NCBI RefSeq assembly: GCF_000525975.1
Contig: NZ_AODK01000006.1
Coordinates: forward strand, 62,001 to 126,000
Direction of reading: 5' to 3'
From: Listeria rocourtiae FSL F6-920
Lineage (GTDB): Bacteria > Bacillota > Bacilli > Lactobacillales > Listeriaceae
DNA length: 64,000 nucleotides
The position numbers and the translations under genes were made by a program. Below are positions 7,265-17,516 of this stretch, one piece after another (positions within the stretch are counted from its first letter, which is position 1; the number at the start of each line of letters is the position of its first letter). Under the pieces are notes generated by a model. The model searched no databases. It was not told the origin of the DNA and worked only from the letters and a program-made list of their open reading frames with translations.

Positions 7265-9615
7265 CAAAGAAAAAAAATATTAATTATGTGTATGCTTGGA
7301 TTCCTCACATTTACAAGTATGGATGTATTCGCAAGTGATACTTTTAAGGCGGAAGAGACAGAGTATCCAATACAGATGATAGTAGAGAACCCAACAGTTA
7401 CGGTGAATGAAGAGACGATTATATCTTTAAAAATTAGGCAGAGAATGAACATAGAGAAACTTCAATTAAGCATTCCTGAAAATATGGTATTAGATTTGGA
7501 TAAAACCAAGAAAAACAATGAAAAATCGTTGTTGGCAGTAACATACGACGAAGAAAAGCAACAAATGATACTAGCAGCGGGAGACTCTGGCGAAATACTA
7601 GAACAAGAGTATGAACTCATTTTAATTGCAAAGGATAAAGGATTATCAACTTTACAAATAAAGAATTTAAATAATCTAGTGGTTTCCAATGAGCTGCTTA
7701 TTACACTCATTAGCGCTGAATCACAAAGTTCGGTATTAGAAACTAGTCGGAGTGAACCAGTGACAGCAACTACTGATCGAAGCTTTCTAGAACATTCCAA
7801 ACATGGACTGTTGAATGAAGATGGGCAGTATGTTTCGGGTCAGCCTTTGTCTTTTGCTGAAGCGACAGTTATATTAGCTCCTGTAGAAGGGACATCGGGA
7901 CCAACAACTATGGCTTTCGACCAATTAGATAGTAGTGGATACAAGAATTCTTCAGGGCAATTAGAATTAAATAAGGATTATAGAATTGATAATTATGCAG
8001 TATTCAGAGGGCAACCGGTGGATATCATGCTAAATTTTTTCGAAGCCTGATGATGCTGCGATAACACCCACTGTAAGCTTAAGTTTAGCGATAAATGCGT
8101 TCTTTCCAAATTTGCCACCTACTCTTAATTTAGTACTTGACAAGAGGATAATTGGTGAGAGTGTTGACTTTTCAATAACAGCGGTGAAGCCAGGAACCGA
8201 AGAGAAAATTAATGCTCCTATTTTCTTGGGTGCTAATTTAGGAACGAATGCTAACAAAGGGGAGATAGAGTATTCGGAATCCCAAATAAATGGGCTATTC
8301 GCGGAAGAAAAAAAACGCTAGCTCATTATTTTTTGGAAATGGGGCTGCTGGTATGACTGAATTTCGATTAGGTACTGGAACGAGCGGTTATACAGGAATC
8401 CATATGTTAATTAATGCTCAAAATGGTTTAAATGGACGATTTAGAACGTTACGAGCATCTAGATGGGGGGTTGGAATAATCACTAACGATGCTTTTAGTA
8501 TTGTACAACTACCATTTTCGGATCCAGAATTCTATGGATTGACAGAGGATGACGAAGATACTGCGCGTTATATGTTTGAGATGGAGCTCCCAAAACAGTT
8601 TTCAAAAGAAAAGTACCCAGAAGATCTTGTTATAGATATTGATTTAAATTCCATTAGTAAAAAGGTGGATACTTCGGAAATTAAAATAATAGATAAGAAT
8701 AGCAAAGAAGACCTTACTGCTTATTTTGAGCTTTCGGCGGATGAATATGGGGTGAAGGCAAAAATAGACCGCTCTAATCTGAGTGAAATCTCCAGTTTTA
8801 ATATGATCCAACTTCAAATAGAAGCACCAGTGGACTTAACTCACCCTGATTTAATGAATTATTTCAATGCTCAAACGGGATATTTAACAATTCCTGCTAC
8901 TGCGAAAGTTGATTTTTCAGAAGAAACGTTTCCAGCTGAAGCAGAGGTCAAATTGCGCAAACCGTTTGCTGATGGAGTCAAACAAACCGTTGCTATAGAT
9001 AGCGGTACAGCAGATTTAAATCCCGAGGAGGTTATCGAAAATATTTGGAGTCCTATTGAAAATGATACCATTCAGGTAGTCGGATTTAAGGACGAAATGG
9101 TATTTAGCGAACTTGGGGAAACAGAAATAACAGTTATTATTCGTAGTGAGACGACAGGACTTGAATCGGAAATAAGTGTGCCAGTTATTGTGGTCACGGG
9201 AGAGCTGAAATTTAGCTCCAAGCCAGATCAAATTTCATTTGGTACAATCCCTATTCAGTCAGCGGAAAAAGAGTATTTTGCAACGGATTTTGATGAAGAT
9301 TTAACTGTTGGGGATACTCGTTATAAAAAAGACTGGAAGGTAACGGTTCAATTAATAGGTGGGCTTTCTTTAGAGGGGTCGAATACAATTCTCCATGATG
9401 CTATGTACTATACCAATACAGATGGAGAAAAAACATTGCTTTCCGTAATCCCTACTTCTGTTAAGCGTGTAGCTCAGAATGCAGAGCAAAGCACGGTAAT
9501 ATCAGATTCTTGGAAGAGCGGACAAAACGGGATATCTATAAAACCCCGTCAAGGACAAGTGAAATCAGGAAAATACTCAGCTTTGCTAATATGGATGCTT
9601 GAGGACACACCATGA
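7261..9615 (+). CDS. Large WxL domain surface protein (three frameshifts)
   Basis: ATG at 7261 overlaps the stop of the DUF916 gene. Repaired, it is about 783 residues: signal peptide (MTKKKILIMCMLGFLTF, cleavage near VFASD), a long ectodomain, and a C-terminal WxL domain with KDWKVTVQL near the start and LIWMLEDTP at the very end. The central part contains an RFGTGTSGYTG-like lectin-type segment (FRLGTGTSGYTG). The frame is lost in poly-A at 7270-7277, poly-T at 8035-8040 and poly-A at 8308-8315; removing one base in each restores a continuous protein. Large WxL proteins with adhesive ectodomains usually close such operons. The stop is followed within 35 bases by the acyltransferase start. 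Confidence 0.8.
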
Positions 9616-9648
9616 TGGCTTAGATGGGTCAATAAGGGGCTTGTTATT

Positions 9649-10761
9649 TTGCCGAAGAGACTATTTTTTTTTTAGATGCGCTAAGAGGTATTGCAGCAAT
9701 CACAGTTATCATCACTCATTTTGCTGAAACCTATGCTGGGGAGTCATTATTAAAAGGAATATTTCAACCGTTTGGAAGAAGTGCTGTTATTCTGTTCTTT
9801 CTGTTGAGTGGTATTTCTTTAAGTATGAGTTTTCAAAGGAAAGTATCATTTTCTTGGCAGGACTATATATCATATTTAGTAAAACGCTTTTTTTAGAATC
9901 TATCTGCCGTTTTTTGTAGCTATTTTGATAGCCCAGGGAATCTTCCATATTTTGCAACCTCAAGGTATAGCTGGATTATCAGAATGGTTTAACCTGACTG
10001 GAACAGGTACTGCCGATTTCCGGATTTTAGTTGGAAATATTTTCATGACAGGCAATTATGTGAATCGAATTGATCCAGTTATTTGGTCGCTGATTATTGA
10101 GCTGAGGATATCTATTATTTTTCCATTGCTATTTTGTATAGTAAAAAAATATGAAGTTCTTGGAGCTACTATCTTGATGGCGATAACACTAGTATCTGGT
10201 GTGAGTGTTCTATATATCAGCACTCAGAATTTTTTGCTGGGTCAGACCATTTTTCATACTGCTTTTTTCGTGTTAGGAATAGTCATTAGCCTGCATTGGT
10301 CACATATTAAAAACATGAGCAAACAGATGTATTGTTTAATCTCCATTGCTTCTCTATTGCTATATTTTCATGTTGTCATCTTTAATTTGGTTGGAATACC
10401 AACGATTCAAATCATTTCGGATGTAGTTATTGGCTTAGGTTGCATGGGCATAGTACTCGCTTGTTACGAGTCAAAAACGGTGCAGGAGCACTTAACGAAT
10501 AGAATTTATCAAGGGGTTGGAAAAATTTCATTTAGTATCTACCTCGTACATTGTATTATATTTATCCCTATGATTTATATGATGCAGCACATGAATATCG
10601 CAGTTCCGATAATTCAAGGCATAAGTATACCAGTGATTTTTATATGTGCTTCTGTATTTTACTGCATTGCCGAACATCCATTGAAAATACGGGGACAGTC
10701 ATTAAGTCGTAAAGTTGAAAGTCGAACACGTAATAGAGGTAGAATATTGGAAGAGGAATAG
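9649..10761 (+). CDS. Acyltransferase 3 family membrane protein (two frameshifts)
   Basis: Best start is the TTG at 9649 with AAGGGG at 9634-9639. The N-terminus reads FFLDALRGIAAITVIITH, the hallmark of OafA/YrhL-type acyltransferases with the catalytic His in the first helix region, then FFLLSGISLSMSF (second signature) and about nine further hydrophobic segments, ending EHPLKIR. Such proteins O-acylate surface glycans or peptidoglycan. The frame is lost in T10 at 9664-9673 and T7 at 9888-9894; repaired length is about 370 residues, normal for the family. It follows the WxL operon closely and may modify cell-surface polysaccharide or the nearby eps product. Confidence 0.8.
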
Positions 10762-10791
10762 TCCCTAGCTTAGCTGAATTAGGGACTATTC
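10756..10791 (+). terminator. Hairpin at the acyltransferase stop codon
   Basis: GAATAGTCCCTA at 10756-10767 is the exact reverse complement of 10780-10791. The stem includes the stop codon of the acyltransferase. No T run follows, so termination is uncertain. Confidence 0.45.
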
Positions 10792-11318
10792 TAATGGTGA
10801 AAGAAGTTCGGTGTAGCGCATACATGAGTAATTAATGGGCGCTACTACCATACTGTTTAAATATATAGTAAACAAAAAGTTTGTAAGTCTAGCGAATATT
10901 TTAATTTCGTTAAGACCACAGGCTTTTTTATAGTGGGTCCACAAGAAAAAGTCGCATAGTTTGCTGTAAAGAGAGCAATATATAGCAAAATGATGATCAG
11001 GATATTCGGCTTATTTCTATGAACATAATTAATTTTCCATGCTGTTAGGTATGATATATCAAAATCAGCGTACTTTTCCTAAATTAGCAAGTAAAATGAT
11101 TCATTTTTTGCGCGATAGTCCCGAAAAGTGAAGTTGTTTAATTTCCATTTTTGGTATAAATTCTCTGTAAGCTCTGATTTAAAATAACATGGTTAATTAG
11201 CGCGGAATATTGTTATAAATTTTTTTTCGGGAAGGTAAAAAAACACGAAGAAATGGCTATAGCAAAGCTACATAGACAGAGGAGGGGCTTGGATAAATAG
11301 TAGTGAGGGGTGAGATTA
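10792..11318. other. Intergenic region, no gene seen
   Basis: About 530 AT-rich bases. Open frames are short and lack ribosome sites. I see no tRNA, repeat or recognisable riboswitch. A short dyad (GTTTAAATATATAGTAAAC, near 10856) is the only local structure. Confidence 0.4.
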
Positions 11319-11558
11319 ATGATACATTTAAGAAGGAAGATATGGAAAAAGTATAGAACAACAGAGCCGTTGGAAATTGCAGAATCATTAGGGCTAGAAA
11401 TCCTATACGTGGAAACGGAGCAACTGAGTAAATTGGGGGATAAGATCACGAATTCGACTGTTGTAGTAGATAGCTCGCTAAATGAACGTGAGGAAACCCA
11501 GCTTATCGCGAAAAAAATCAGAGAATACCTAATTCAAAATCCAAATGCATTAGATTAA
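11319..11558 (+). CDS. Short ImmA/IrrE-like protein lacking the metalloprotease motif
   Basis: 79 residues from the ATG at 11319 after GAGGGGTGAG. The segment TTEPLEIAESLGLEILYVE resembles the N-terminal part of ImmA/IrrE peptidases (typically a KYGT-x-DPFEIAxxLGI pattern), and VVVDSSLNEREETQLIAKKI resembles the strand-helix before the active site. Where a peptidase would have HExxH, this protein has IREYL and then ends. It is therefore either a truncated relic or a noncatalytic relative. ImmA proteins normally pair with an HTH repressor in mobile elements; none is visible next to it. Assignment is by resemblance and moderate. Confidence 0.5.
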   Translation: MIHLRRKIWKKYRTTEPLEIAESLGLEILYVETEQLSKLGDKITNSTVVVDSSLNEREETQLIAKKIREYLIQNPNALD

Positions 11559-11769
11559 CAACGCAAAGTATAATTTTTAACAAAAAAATGGACTCGATGA
11601 GAAAAAAATGGTTTTGAAAAAGCTGTTGTCAATCGATATAATTGTAATTGTTCCACAGCAACCGAAAATATTGATTATTTTTCAGTCAGCAAGAATATAA
11701 TGAAATCTACTGGAACGCAGACACATTGTTTTACCAAAATAAGAATGAATAGAATTTGGAGGATGTCAT

Positions 11770-12234
11770 TTGAAAATGAAGAAGTTAGTAGTAGTTTTTC
11801 TTGCGAGTATCATTGTTACTGTTGTTTTAGGGGGTTGCTCAAGTAATAGTGTGGTGGATGATTCTGAATGGAACACTGCGAAGAAAACAGGGAAATTTGA
11901 AATACAAGTAACATCTGCTGAACTGATCGATAATAATTTAAATACAGATGTTGGGCATGAGACACTTAAGCTGGCTGTACAAGCTAAGAATATTAGTAAA
12001 GAAGCTGTACCAATCGGATCTGGCGACTTCTATCTTAAGGATGAAGATGGGAAAAAATATACATTTACAGGCAGCGAGAGTAGTTTGGGTGATGTCGTTA
12101 AGGCGGGGAAAACAATAGAAGGATACGGATATTATTCTATTCCCAAAGAGAGTAAAAAAATGATGATTGTTTATAATCCCTTCCAGTCAACAGATCAGCT
12201 TAAGTGGGAAATGACTGTTCCAGGTAAAAAATGA
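11770..12234 (+). CDS. DUF4352-like lipoprotein at the head of the eps operon
   Basis: 154 residues beginning with TTG at 11770 or ATG at 11776, behind GGAGGA (11758-11763). A lipoprotein signal with lipobox VLGGC is followed by SSNSVVDDSEW and an immunoglobulin-like domain with the pattern of DUF4352/telokin-type lipoproteins (GHETLKLAVQAKNIS, then DFYLKDEDGKKY and GYGYYSIPKES). It would sit on the outer face of the membrane. Its stop overlaps the start of the first glycosyltransferase by four bases, so it is translated with the exopolysaccharide genes, although its role in the pathway is unknown. Confidence 0.75.
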   Translation: MKMKKLVVVFLASIIVTVVLGGCSSNSVVDDSEWNTAKKTGKFEIQVTSAELIDNNLNTDVGHETLKLAVQAKNISKEAVPIGSGDFYLKDEDGKKYTFTGSESSLGDVVKAGKTIEGYGYYSIPKESKKMMIVYNPFQSTDQLKWEMTVPGKK

Positions 12235-13382
12235 AAAAAGAGCAATCGTTACAGAAAGTTATGATGTTTAGTTCTGTTCATACGTTTAAGGATGCTCGAA
12301 TTTTATTCAAAGAGGCTTATACATTGTGTGAGAAATATGCAGTAGATTTTTATGCTATTGGCAATGTAGGCGAGGTTAAAGCGTACGAGAAGAAAGGCCT
12401 AAAAATCCATCTTTTAGCTAAAAAATCTCGATTAAAGCGGTTTTTAACAATACTTGAAATAAAAAAGGCTATTAAAGCCAGTGATGCTAAATATTTTCAT
12501 TTTCATGATCCAGAGTTGCTCACTTTAGTTCCATTTATTCGTAAGATGAAACCAGATGGCATTATTATTTATGATATGCACGAGAACTTCCCAGAAGCAG
12601 TTAAATCGAAGAACTGGCTGCCAAAATCAATCAGAAAACCTTTAGCTAAATCAATTCAAAAAATCGAGAAACGCTTAATGAGGAACCTAGACGGTATCAT
12701 TTTTGCAGAAGAATCTTATAAGAAATATTACGAGCATGTTAAAGCAGACAAAATAGATATTTATAATTATCCAACTCATATGGCGAAGAACATTGATAAC
12801 AAAAGTGCTAAGCCACTTACGATGATTTATATTGGAAGAATTGCCAAGGTACGGGGTATTTTTGAAATGTTGGAGCTAGTAAAAATGTTTCAAGAAGAGG
12901 GGACAGAAATAAAGTTGCAGCTCATTGGTTTGGCAGATAACGATTTATTACAGGAAATGCAGGCTTTTATTCAAGGCAACAGACTAGAAAAAATGGTTGA
13001 ATATTCCTCATATATTGAATACTCAAAAATAAAAGAATACTATTCAAAAGCGGATATTGGACTTTGTTTACTCCATCCGATTCCTAACTATTTGGAGTCA
13101 CTAGCAACAAAAATATTTGAATACATGGCTATGAGTTTGCCGATGGTTGTATCTGACTTCCCAGCCTGGAAGAAAGTAATCACGGAAAATGATTGTGGTT
13201 TAGTCGTTAATCCGTTAAACATAATAGAGGTTAAGAACGCGATACAAAGATTGATGGAAGATAATTGCAAACGTAAAGAACTAGGTGCGAATGGCCGAAA
13301 AAATTATATAAAGAAGTATAACTGGGATATAGAAGGCGAAAAGTTAGTGCAATTTTATCGCAAATTATCAAATGAAGTATGA
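12231..13382 (+). CDS. Glycosyltransferase family 4
   Basis: 383 residues with a GT-B fold layout. The N-terminal half has the FHFHDPELL and IIYDMHENFPEAV motifs of GT4 enzymes, where the acceptor site lies; the C-terminal half has TMIYIGRIAKVRGIFEMLEL, the nucleotide-sugar site with the characteristic GR-x-x-x-x-KG-like turn, and TKIFEYMAMSLPMVVSDFP (E-x7-E region). It would add a sugar to the lipid-linked repeat unit in the cytoplasm. It overlaps the lipoprotein gene and is followed by the chain-length regulator. Donor sugar unknown. Confidence 0.85.
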   Translation: MKKEQSLQKVMMFSSVHTFKDARILFKEAYTLCEKYAVDFYAIGNVGEVKAYEKKGLKIHLLAKKSRLKRFLTILEIKKAIKASDAKYFHFHDPELLTLVPFIRKMKPDGIIIYDMHENFPEAVKSKNWLPKSIRKPLAKSIQKIEKRLMRNLDGIIFAEESYKKYYEHVKADKIDIYNYPTHMAKNIDNKSAKPLTMIYIGRIAKVRGIFEMLELVKMFQEEGTEIKLQLIGLADNDLLQEMQAFIQGNRLEKMVEYSSYIEYSKIKEYYSKADIGLCLLHPIPNYLESLATKIFEYMAMSLPMVVSDFPAWKKVITENDCGLVVNPLNIIEVKNAIQRLMEDNCKRKELGANGRKNYIKKYNWDIEGEKLVQFYRKLSNEV

Positions 13383-13393
13383 GAGGTGCTAGC

Positions 13394-14066
13394 TTGAATA
13401 AAGATTTGCATATTAGTAACATAGTGCAGCAATTATTAAAAAAAATGGTATATCGTTATGGGAATAGCCAGCTTGTTCGTACTTCTTGTCTATGTTACAC
13501 AAAATTATTTAGTTGAGCGGCAGTATGAAGCAAAGACCGAACTACTAATTCTTCCAAATAAAAATAAAGCAGAAGAAAATAATGATGCCAATGTTAGATT
13601 AAATATTCAACTTATGAATACCTACATGAATGTGATGAAAAGTTCAAATACTATTTCTAAAGTCAAACAAGAATTAGGATTAGATGAGTCTGTCGAGGCA
13701 CTACAAAAAAGGCTTGTTGTTGCAAGCGATGAAAATTCTTTATCTGTTAATTTGAAAATCACGAGCAATACGCCAGATTCTGCAGCACAAATCGCCAATC
13801 AACTGACGAAGACAACGCAAAATGAGCTGAAAACTTATTTTCCAGATAATAAGGTTGTGATTTTAAATCCTGCAGGAGAAGGAAAGCTTATTTCTAACCG
13901 GTTGTATTACTTATTGGCGGGCTTTATCGGTGCTTGGGTAGGCGTTATGATTATTTTAATTGAAGTAGTGACAGCACGCGTCATAAGAAGTGAAGCTGAT
14001 TTGAAGCAGTTTAAATTCCCTGTTTTAGGTGCGGTGGCCTACTCCGAAGATGAAAGGAAGCAATAA
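13394..14066 (+). CDS. Wzz/CpsC-type chain-length regulator and kinase activator (frameshifted)
   Basis: The probable start is TTG at 13394 (GAGAGGTG upstream). After repair of an eight-A run at 13438-13445 the protein is 223 residues: short cytoplasmic N-terminus, TM1 (WYIVMGIASLFVLLVYV), an extracellular loop with YEAKTELLILPN and the coiled stretch NTYMNVMKSSNTISKVKQEL, then TM2 (YYLLAGFIGAWVGVMIILI) and a cytoplasmic tail ending EDERKQ. This is the CpsC/YveK/EpsA architecture that sets chain length and activates the partner tyrosine kinase, which is encoded one base downstream. Confidence 0.85.
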
Positions 14067-14067
14067 G

Positions 14068-14719
14068 ATGGCAGAAGAAGCTTTATATAAAATTAATGTG
14101 TTGAATGCCAATAATTTTCGCGATTTACGAACAAATATTGAATATCAGCTGCAGCATAAAAAAGATAAATTTGTTGTTGTGACTTCCTCTAATCAAGGCG
14201 AAGGAAAAAGTTACTGTGCATTAAATGTGGCGCTAGCTTTTTCCGAAGCTAAGAAAAAAGTATTACTTGTTGATCTGGATTTGCATAGACCGAGGCTTTC
14301 AAAAAATTTGAGCTATAGTTATATGGGAATCGTGAGTATATATGAAGAGGCCCACGATTATAAAGACTGCCTGACATCTATTGCCGAGAATGTGGACTTT
14401 TTAACCGAGTGGCTATGTTCCTTTAAATCCATCAGAAATTATTTCCTCAGATATAGTCAGCAACACGTTACATCAGGCAGCTAAAGATTACGATATCATT
14501 ATCATTGATAGTCCGCCAGTCCGTTTGTCCCCAGACACAAAGTTTATTATTTCAGAATTCAAAAATGTTCTTTTTATTGTGCGAGCGAATAAAACGCGGA
14601 ACCATGAAGTGGAGGAGGCATTTGATAAAATGAAACTTATTAATCCATCTATTTTAGGGACTGTGCTGAATATGAAAAAGTTTTCTAAGAAAGAAAGAAT
14701 GCTGTATGAATACAAATAA
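14068..14719 (+). CDS. CpsD/EpsB-type tyrosine-protein kinase (frameshifted)
   Basis: A BY-kinase. Walker A is TSSNQGEGKS, Walker A' is VLLVDLDLHRP and Walker B is IIIIDSPPV, in the right order. ATG at 14068 behind GAAAGGAAG. The frame breaks at 14403-14404 between VDFL and PSGYVPLNPSE; removing one A restores 216 residues. The usual C-terminal Tyr cluster (YGxYGxYY) is not present; the protein ends KKERMLYEYK with just two Tyr, so autophosphorylation may be minimal or rely on these. The polymerase gene begins inside its 3' end. Confidence 0.85.
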
Positions 14720-16136
14720 ACTTAGCTTCTCGTTTACATCGTTTCAAAAAGTATTGGTAACTATACTACTACTTTCCATTGGAGTATTAGGTGCTATCCA
14801 ACCAATATTTTACGTAGCCATAGTACCTATAACGCTCTTCTTTGTCATCACAAAATTAAATCTCTGTGACTTACTTGTTAGTATTTGGTGGACGATTGTC
14901 ATTGCTTTGTTTTTTGGAGCATATTTATCCATGCCAGGGCTGGAAAGCATCTACTTGTTCCGCTTTTTACTACCGATGCATTTGGTGGTGCTACTACTGA
15001 ACCAAGATTTTAAGATTAGTCAGCTTAGTCGATACCGCCCTTATTTTATCTTTTTAATCTTATATTTATTGACTAGCTTAATCTCCTTATTTTGGGCAGA
15101 TTCGATACCATTAGGCTTTCGTTATTGCTACTTCGTTTTTGAAATATGCTACTTGTTTTTCCTCTGCTTCTACCATTTAGATTCAAAAAAGCAAATGAAG
15201 TACCTCACTCAAATAATAACCATCATTTTTATGGGAAGCCTAGTGCTTGGCTTGTTTGAAATTCTGACAGGATGGCATATGCGTTTATCAGCTTCTAATG
15301 TTTATATCACGACGACAAGCAAGTATCAGCCTACAGGGATTCTTTACAATACCAATGATTTTGCCCTTTTTTTAACAATACTGTACCCTGTCGTAGCTCA
15401 TTACTTACTTCATATGAAAAAATTACGGACGGGCATCATGTTATACGCGGTGGCAACACTATTAACTTCATATGTTATCATTTCCACATATTCTCGGATT
15501 GGGATGCTAGCATTTGGTATTAGTGCAGTAATCATATTCTTTTATCGTTTCAGAAAGCAAGGTTTAGCAATCATATTTATGATGTTTCCAGTCGGCTTCT
15601 TGCTTCTTATACTCACCAGTTTTGGAGAGAAAATGATTGCGATTGTACACTCTGCGTTTACAGATAAATCAACATCGACTTTGGCACGCGAAAATTTATA
15701 CACTCTCTTATTTCGAATTGCTAAGGAGAGTAACTTCCTTGGTATTGGGGCAGGAAATGTTCCTAAAAAATTAAACGCACTACTCCTTGGTTACAACGAT
15801 GACGACGCCGATGCTTATACAACGGGACATAATTTTTGGTTGGAGACACTAGGAAATGTTGGTTTTATTGGTCTTTTGAGTTGCGGGATGATTTTTGCTT
15901 GGTTTATCTATCAGCTGTTGGGATCCGGTTATTTAAAATTTTCACCAACACCGCTACTCATATGGATGACATTTATCGGAGCTTCTATTGCACTTAGCAC
16001 AATTTTGGAAAAAAGGTTTTTATGGTTTATATTGGCCATGGGAATTTGTATGTTGCAAGAAAGATTGAAGGAGGACAAACATAGTGAAACAAACAGACAA
16101 AACAAGAAAACGAACACTAATTATCGGGGCTGGTGA
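14706..16136 (+). CDS. Wzy-type O-antigen ligase/polymerase
   Basis: 476 residues with about 10-12 hydrophobic helices and the Wzy_C/O-antigen ligase signatures: a large loop after GILYNTNDFALFLTILYP and the conserved HNFWLETLGNVGFIGLL near residue 375. It would polymerise undecaprenyl-linked repeat units on the outer membrane face. It starts inside the end of the kinase gene and overlaps the dehydratase start by 53 bases, so it is firmly part of the same transcript. Confidence 0.85.
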   Translation: MNTNKLSFSFTSFQKVLVTILLLSIGVLGAIQPIFYVAIVPITLFFVITKLNLCDLLVSIWWTIVIALFFGAYLSMPGLESIYLFRFLLPMHLVVLLLNQDFKISQLSRYRPYFIFLILYLLTSLISLFWADSIPLGFRYCYFVFEICYLFFLCFYHLDSKKQMKYLTQIITIIFMGSLVLGLFEILTGWHMRLSASNVYITTTSKYQPTGILYNTNDFALFLTILYPVVAHYLLHMKKLRTGIMLYAVATLLTSYVIISTYSRIGMLAFGISAVIIFFYRFRKQGLAIIFMMFPVGFLLLILTSFGEKMIAIVHSAFTDKSTSTLARENLYTLLFRIAKESNFLGIGAGNVPKKLNALLLGYNDDDADAYTTGHNFWLETLGNVGFIGLLSCGMIFAWFIYQLLGSGYLKFSPTPLLIWMTFIGASIALSTILEKRFLWFILAMGICMLQERLKEDKHSETNRQNKKTNTNYRGW

Positions 16137-17514
16137 GGCAGGGAGGCTACTTATTCAATATTTACAAATGAATGTAAGCTGTAATTTTGATGTGATGGGT
16201 GTTCTTGATGATCAAGTGAACGAGAAAGCTGTACTTGGAATTCCTGTTGTAGGAACATTACAGGCTATCGGGTCGGTAGTTCAGGAAAAGCAGATAGAAC
16301 ATATCATATTAGCAATTCCATCACTGAAACCTAGAGAAAAGATTGCTATTTTAAATAGATGCTCTGAAACGGGAATTCAAACAGAAATTATGCCAGATAT
16401 TGAAGCGATTATTCGAGGAGAAGGTTCCATGGCCGCCATTCAAAACATTGATTATGCAGATTTACTTGATCGAGATGAGGCGCAGCAAGATCACAATAAA
16501 CTGACACCGAGGTTTGCTGGCAAGACGGTGTTAATCACTGGTGCGGGCGGATCAATTGGCTCAGAGGTTGTAAGGCAGGTCGCGAAATGTATGCCGAAGA
16601 CGATTATCCTTCTTGGGCATGGCGAGAACAGTATCTACAATATCCATCGTGAAATGGCTGAAAAAATAGACAGTTTGCTTATTCCAATCATAGCGGATGT
16701 GCAAGATAAAGAACGACTCAGCGAAGTTTTTTCTAAGTACCAACCGGAAATTATTTATCATGCGGCTGCTCATAAACATGTTCCAATGATGGAGCTAAAT
16801 GTACGTGAAGCTGTCAAAAATAACATTATTGGAACTAAAAATTTAGTGGATGTTAGTTACGAGAATCATGTGGAATTATTTATCATGATCTCAACAGACA
16901 AATCGGTGGAGCCAACATCTGTTATGGGAGCTACGAAAAAACTAGCCGAATGGATTGTTCAAACGAAGAATGAAGAAGAAGGAAGTGGCATTTATTCTAT
17001 TGTACGGTTTGGTAATGTTTTAGGAAGCCGAGGCAGTGCCATACCTTTATTCTGGGAACAAATTAAATCCGGTAAAACAGTGACAATCACACATCCCGAC
17101 ATGGAGCGCTACTTCATGACAATTTCGGAGGCGAGCCAGCTTGTGATTGAAGCAGGTAGTGTTGCTAAGGGCGGTGAAGTATTCATTTTGAAGATGGGAA
17201 CACCGCAGAAAATCATTGAAATCGTCAATAAATTAATTATTTTAGCTGGTAAGAAAAAAGAGCAGATTGAGATGAAGTTCATCGGATTAAGAGATGGCGA
17301 GAAAATAAAAGAAGAGCTTTTTGAGATGGAAGAAATTGCGGAATCTGAGGATGGTTTTGCAAAATTTTATTGTGGGAAATCGCGTGCACCAAGAAAGATG
17401 GAGAATATCGGGAAGTGGATTCATTTAGTTGAATTGATGAGTGAAGATGAAATGAGACAAGCGTTATTAAAATTTGCAAATGAACGCGCCGTTCTAGAAA
17501 AGGAGTATGTATAG
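16084..17514 (+). CDS. Soluble UDP-GlcNAc 4,6-dehydratase-type enzyme (EpsC/CapD/PglF family)
   Basis: GTG at 16084 with AGGAGGA at about 16068-16074. 476 residues in two Rossmann domains. Residues 1-125 form the N-terminal CoA-binding-like domain (TLIIGAGEAG). The catalytic SDR domain begins at VLITGAGGSIGSEVV, with the STDKSVEPTSVMGATKK active-site region in which Met replaces the usual catalytic Tyr, as in PglF/EpsC relatives. Full-length family members carry four N-terminal membrane helices; this one begins right after where they would be, so it should be cytosolic. It likely makes the 4-keto-6-deoxy intermediate used by the aminotransferase two genes downstream. Confidence 0.85.
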   Translation: MKQTDKTRKRTLIIGAGEAGRLLIQYLQMNVSCNFDVMGVLDDQVNEKAVLGIPVVGTLQAIGSVVQEKQIEHIILAIPSLKPREKIAILNRCSETGIQTEIMPDIEAIIRGEGSMAAIQNIDYADLLDRDEAQQDHNKLTPRFAGKTVLITGAGGSIGSEVVRQVAKCMPKTIILLGHGENSIYNIHREMAEKIDSLLIPIIADVQDKERLSEVFSKYQPEIIYHAAAHKHVPMMELNVREAVKNNIIGTKNLVDVSYENHVELFIMISTDKSVEPTSVMGATKKLAEWIVQTKNEEEGSGIYSIVRFGNVLGSRGSAIPLFWEQIKSGKTVTITHPDMERYFMTISEASQLVIEAGSVAKGGEVFILKMGTPQKIIEIVNKLIILAGKKKEQIEMKFIGLRDGEKIKEELFEMEEIAESEDGFAKFYCGKSRAPRKMENIGKWIHLVELMSEDEMRQALLKFANERAVLEKEYV

Positions 17515-17516
17515 AA

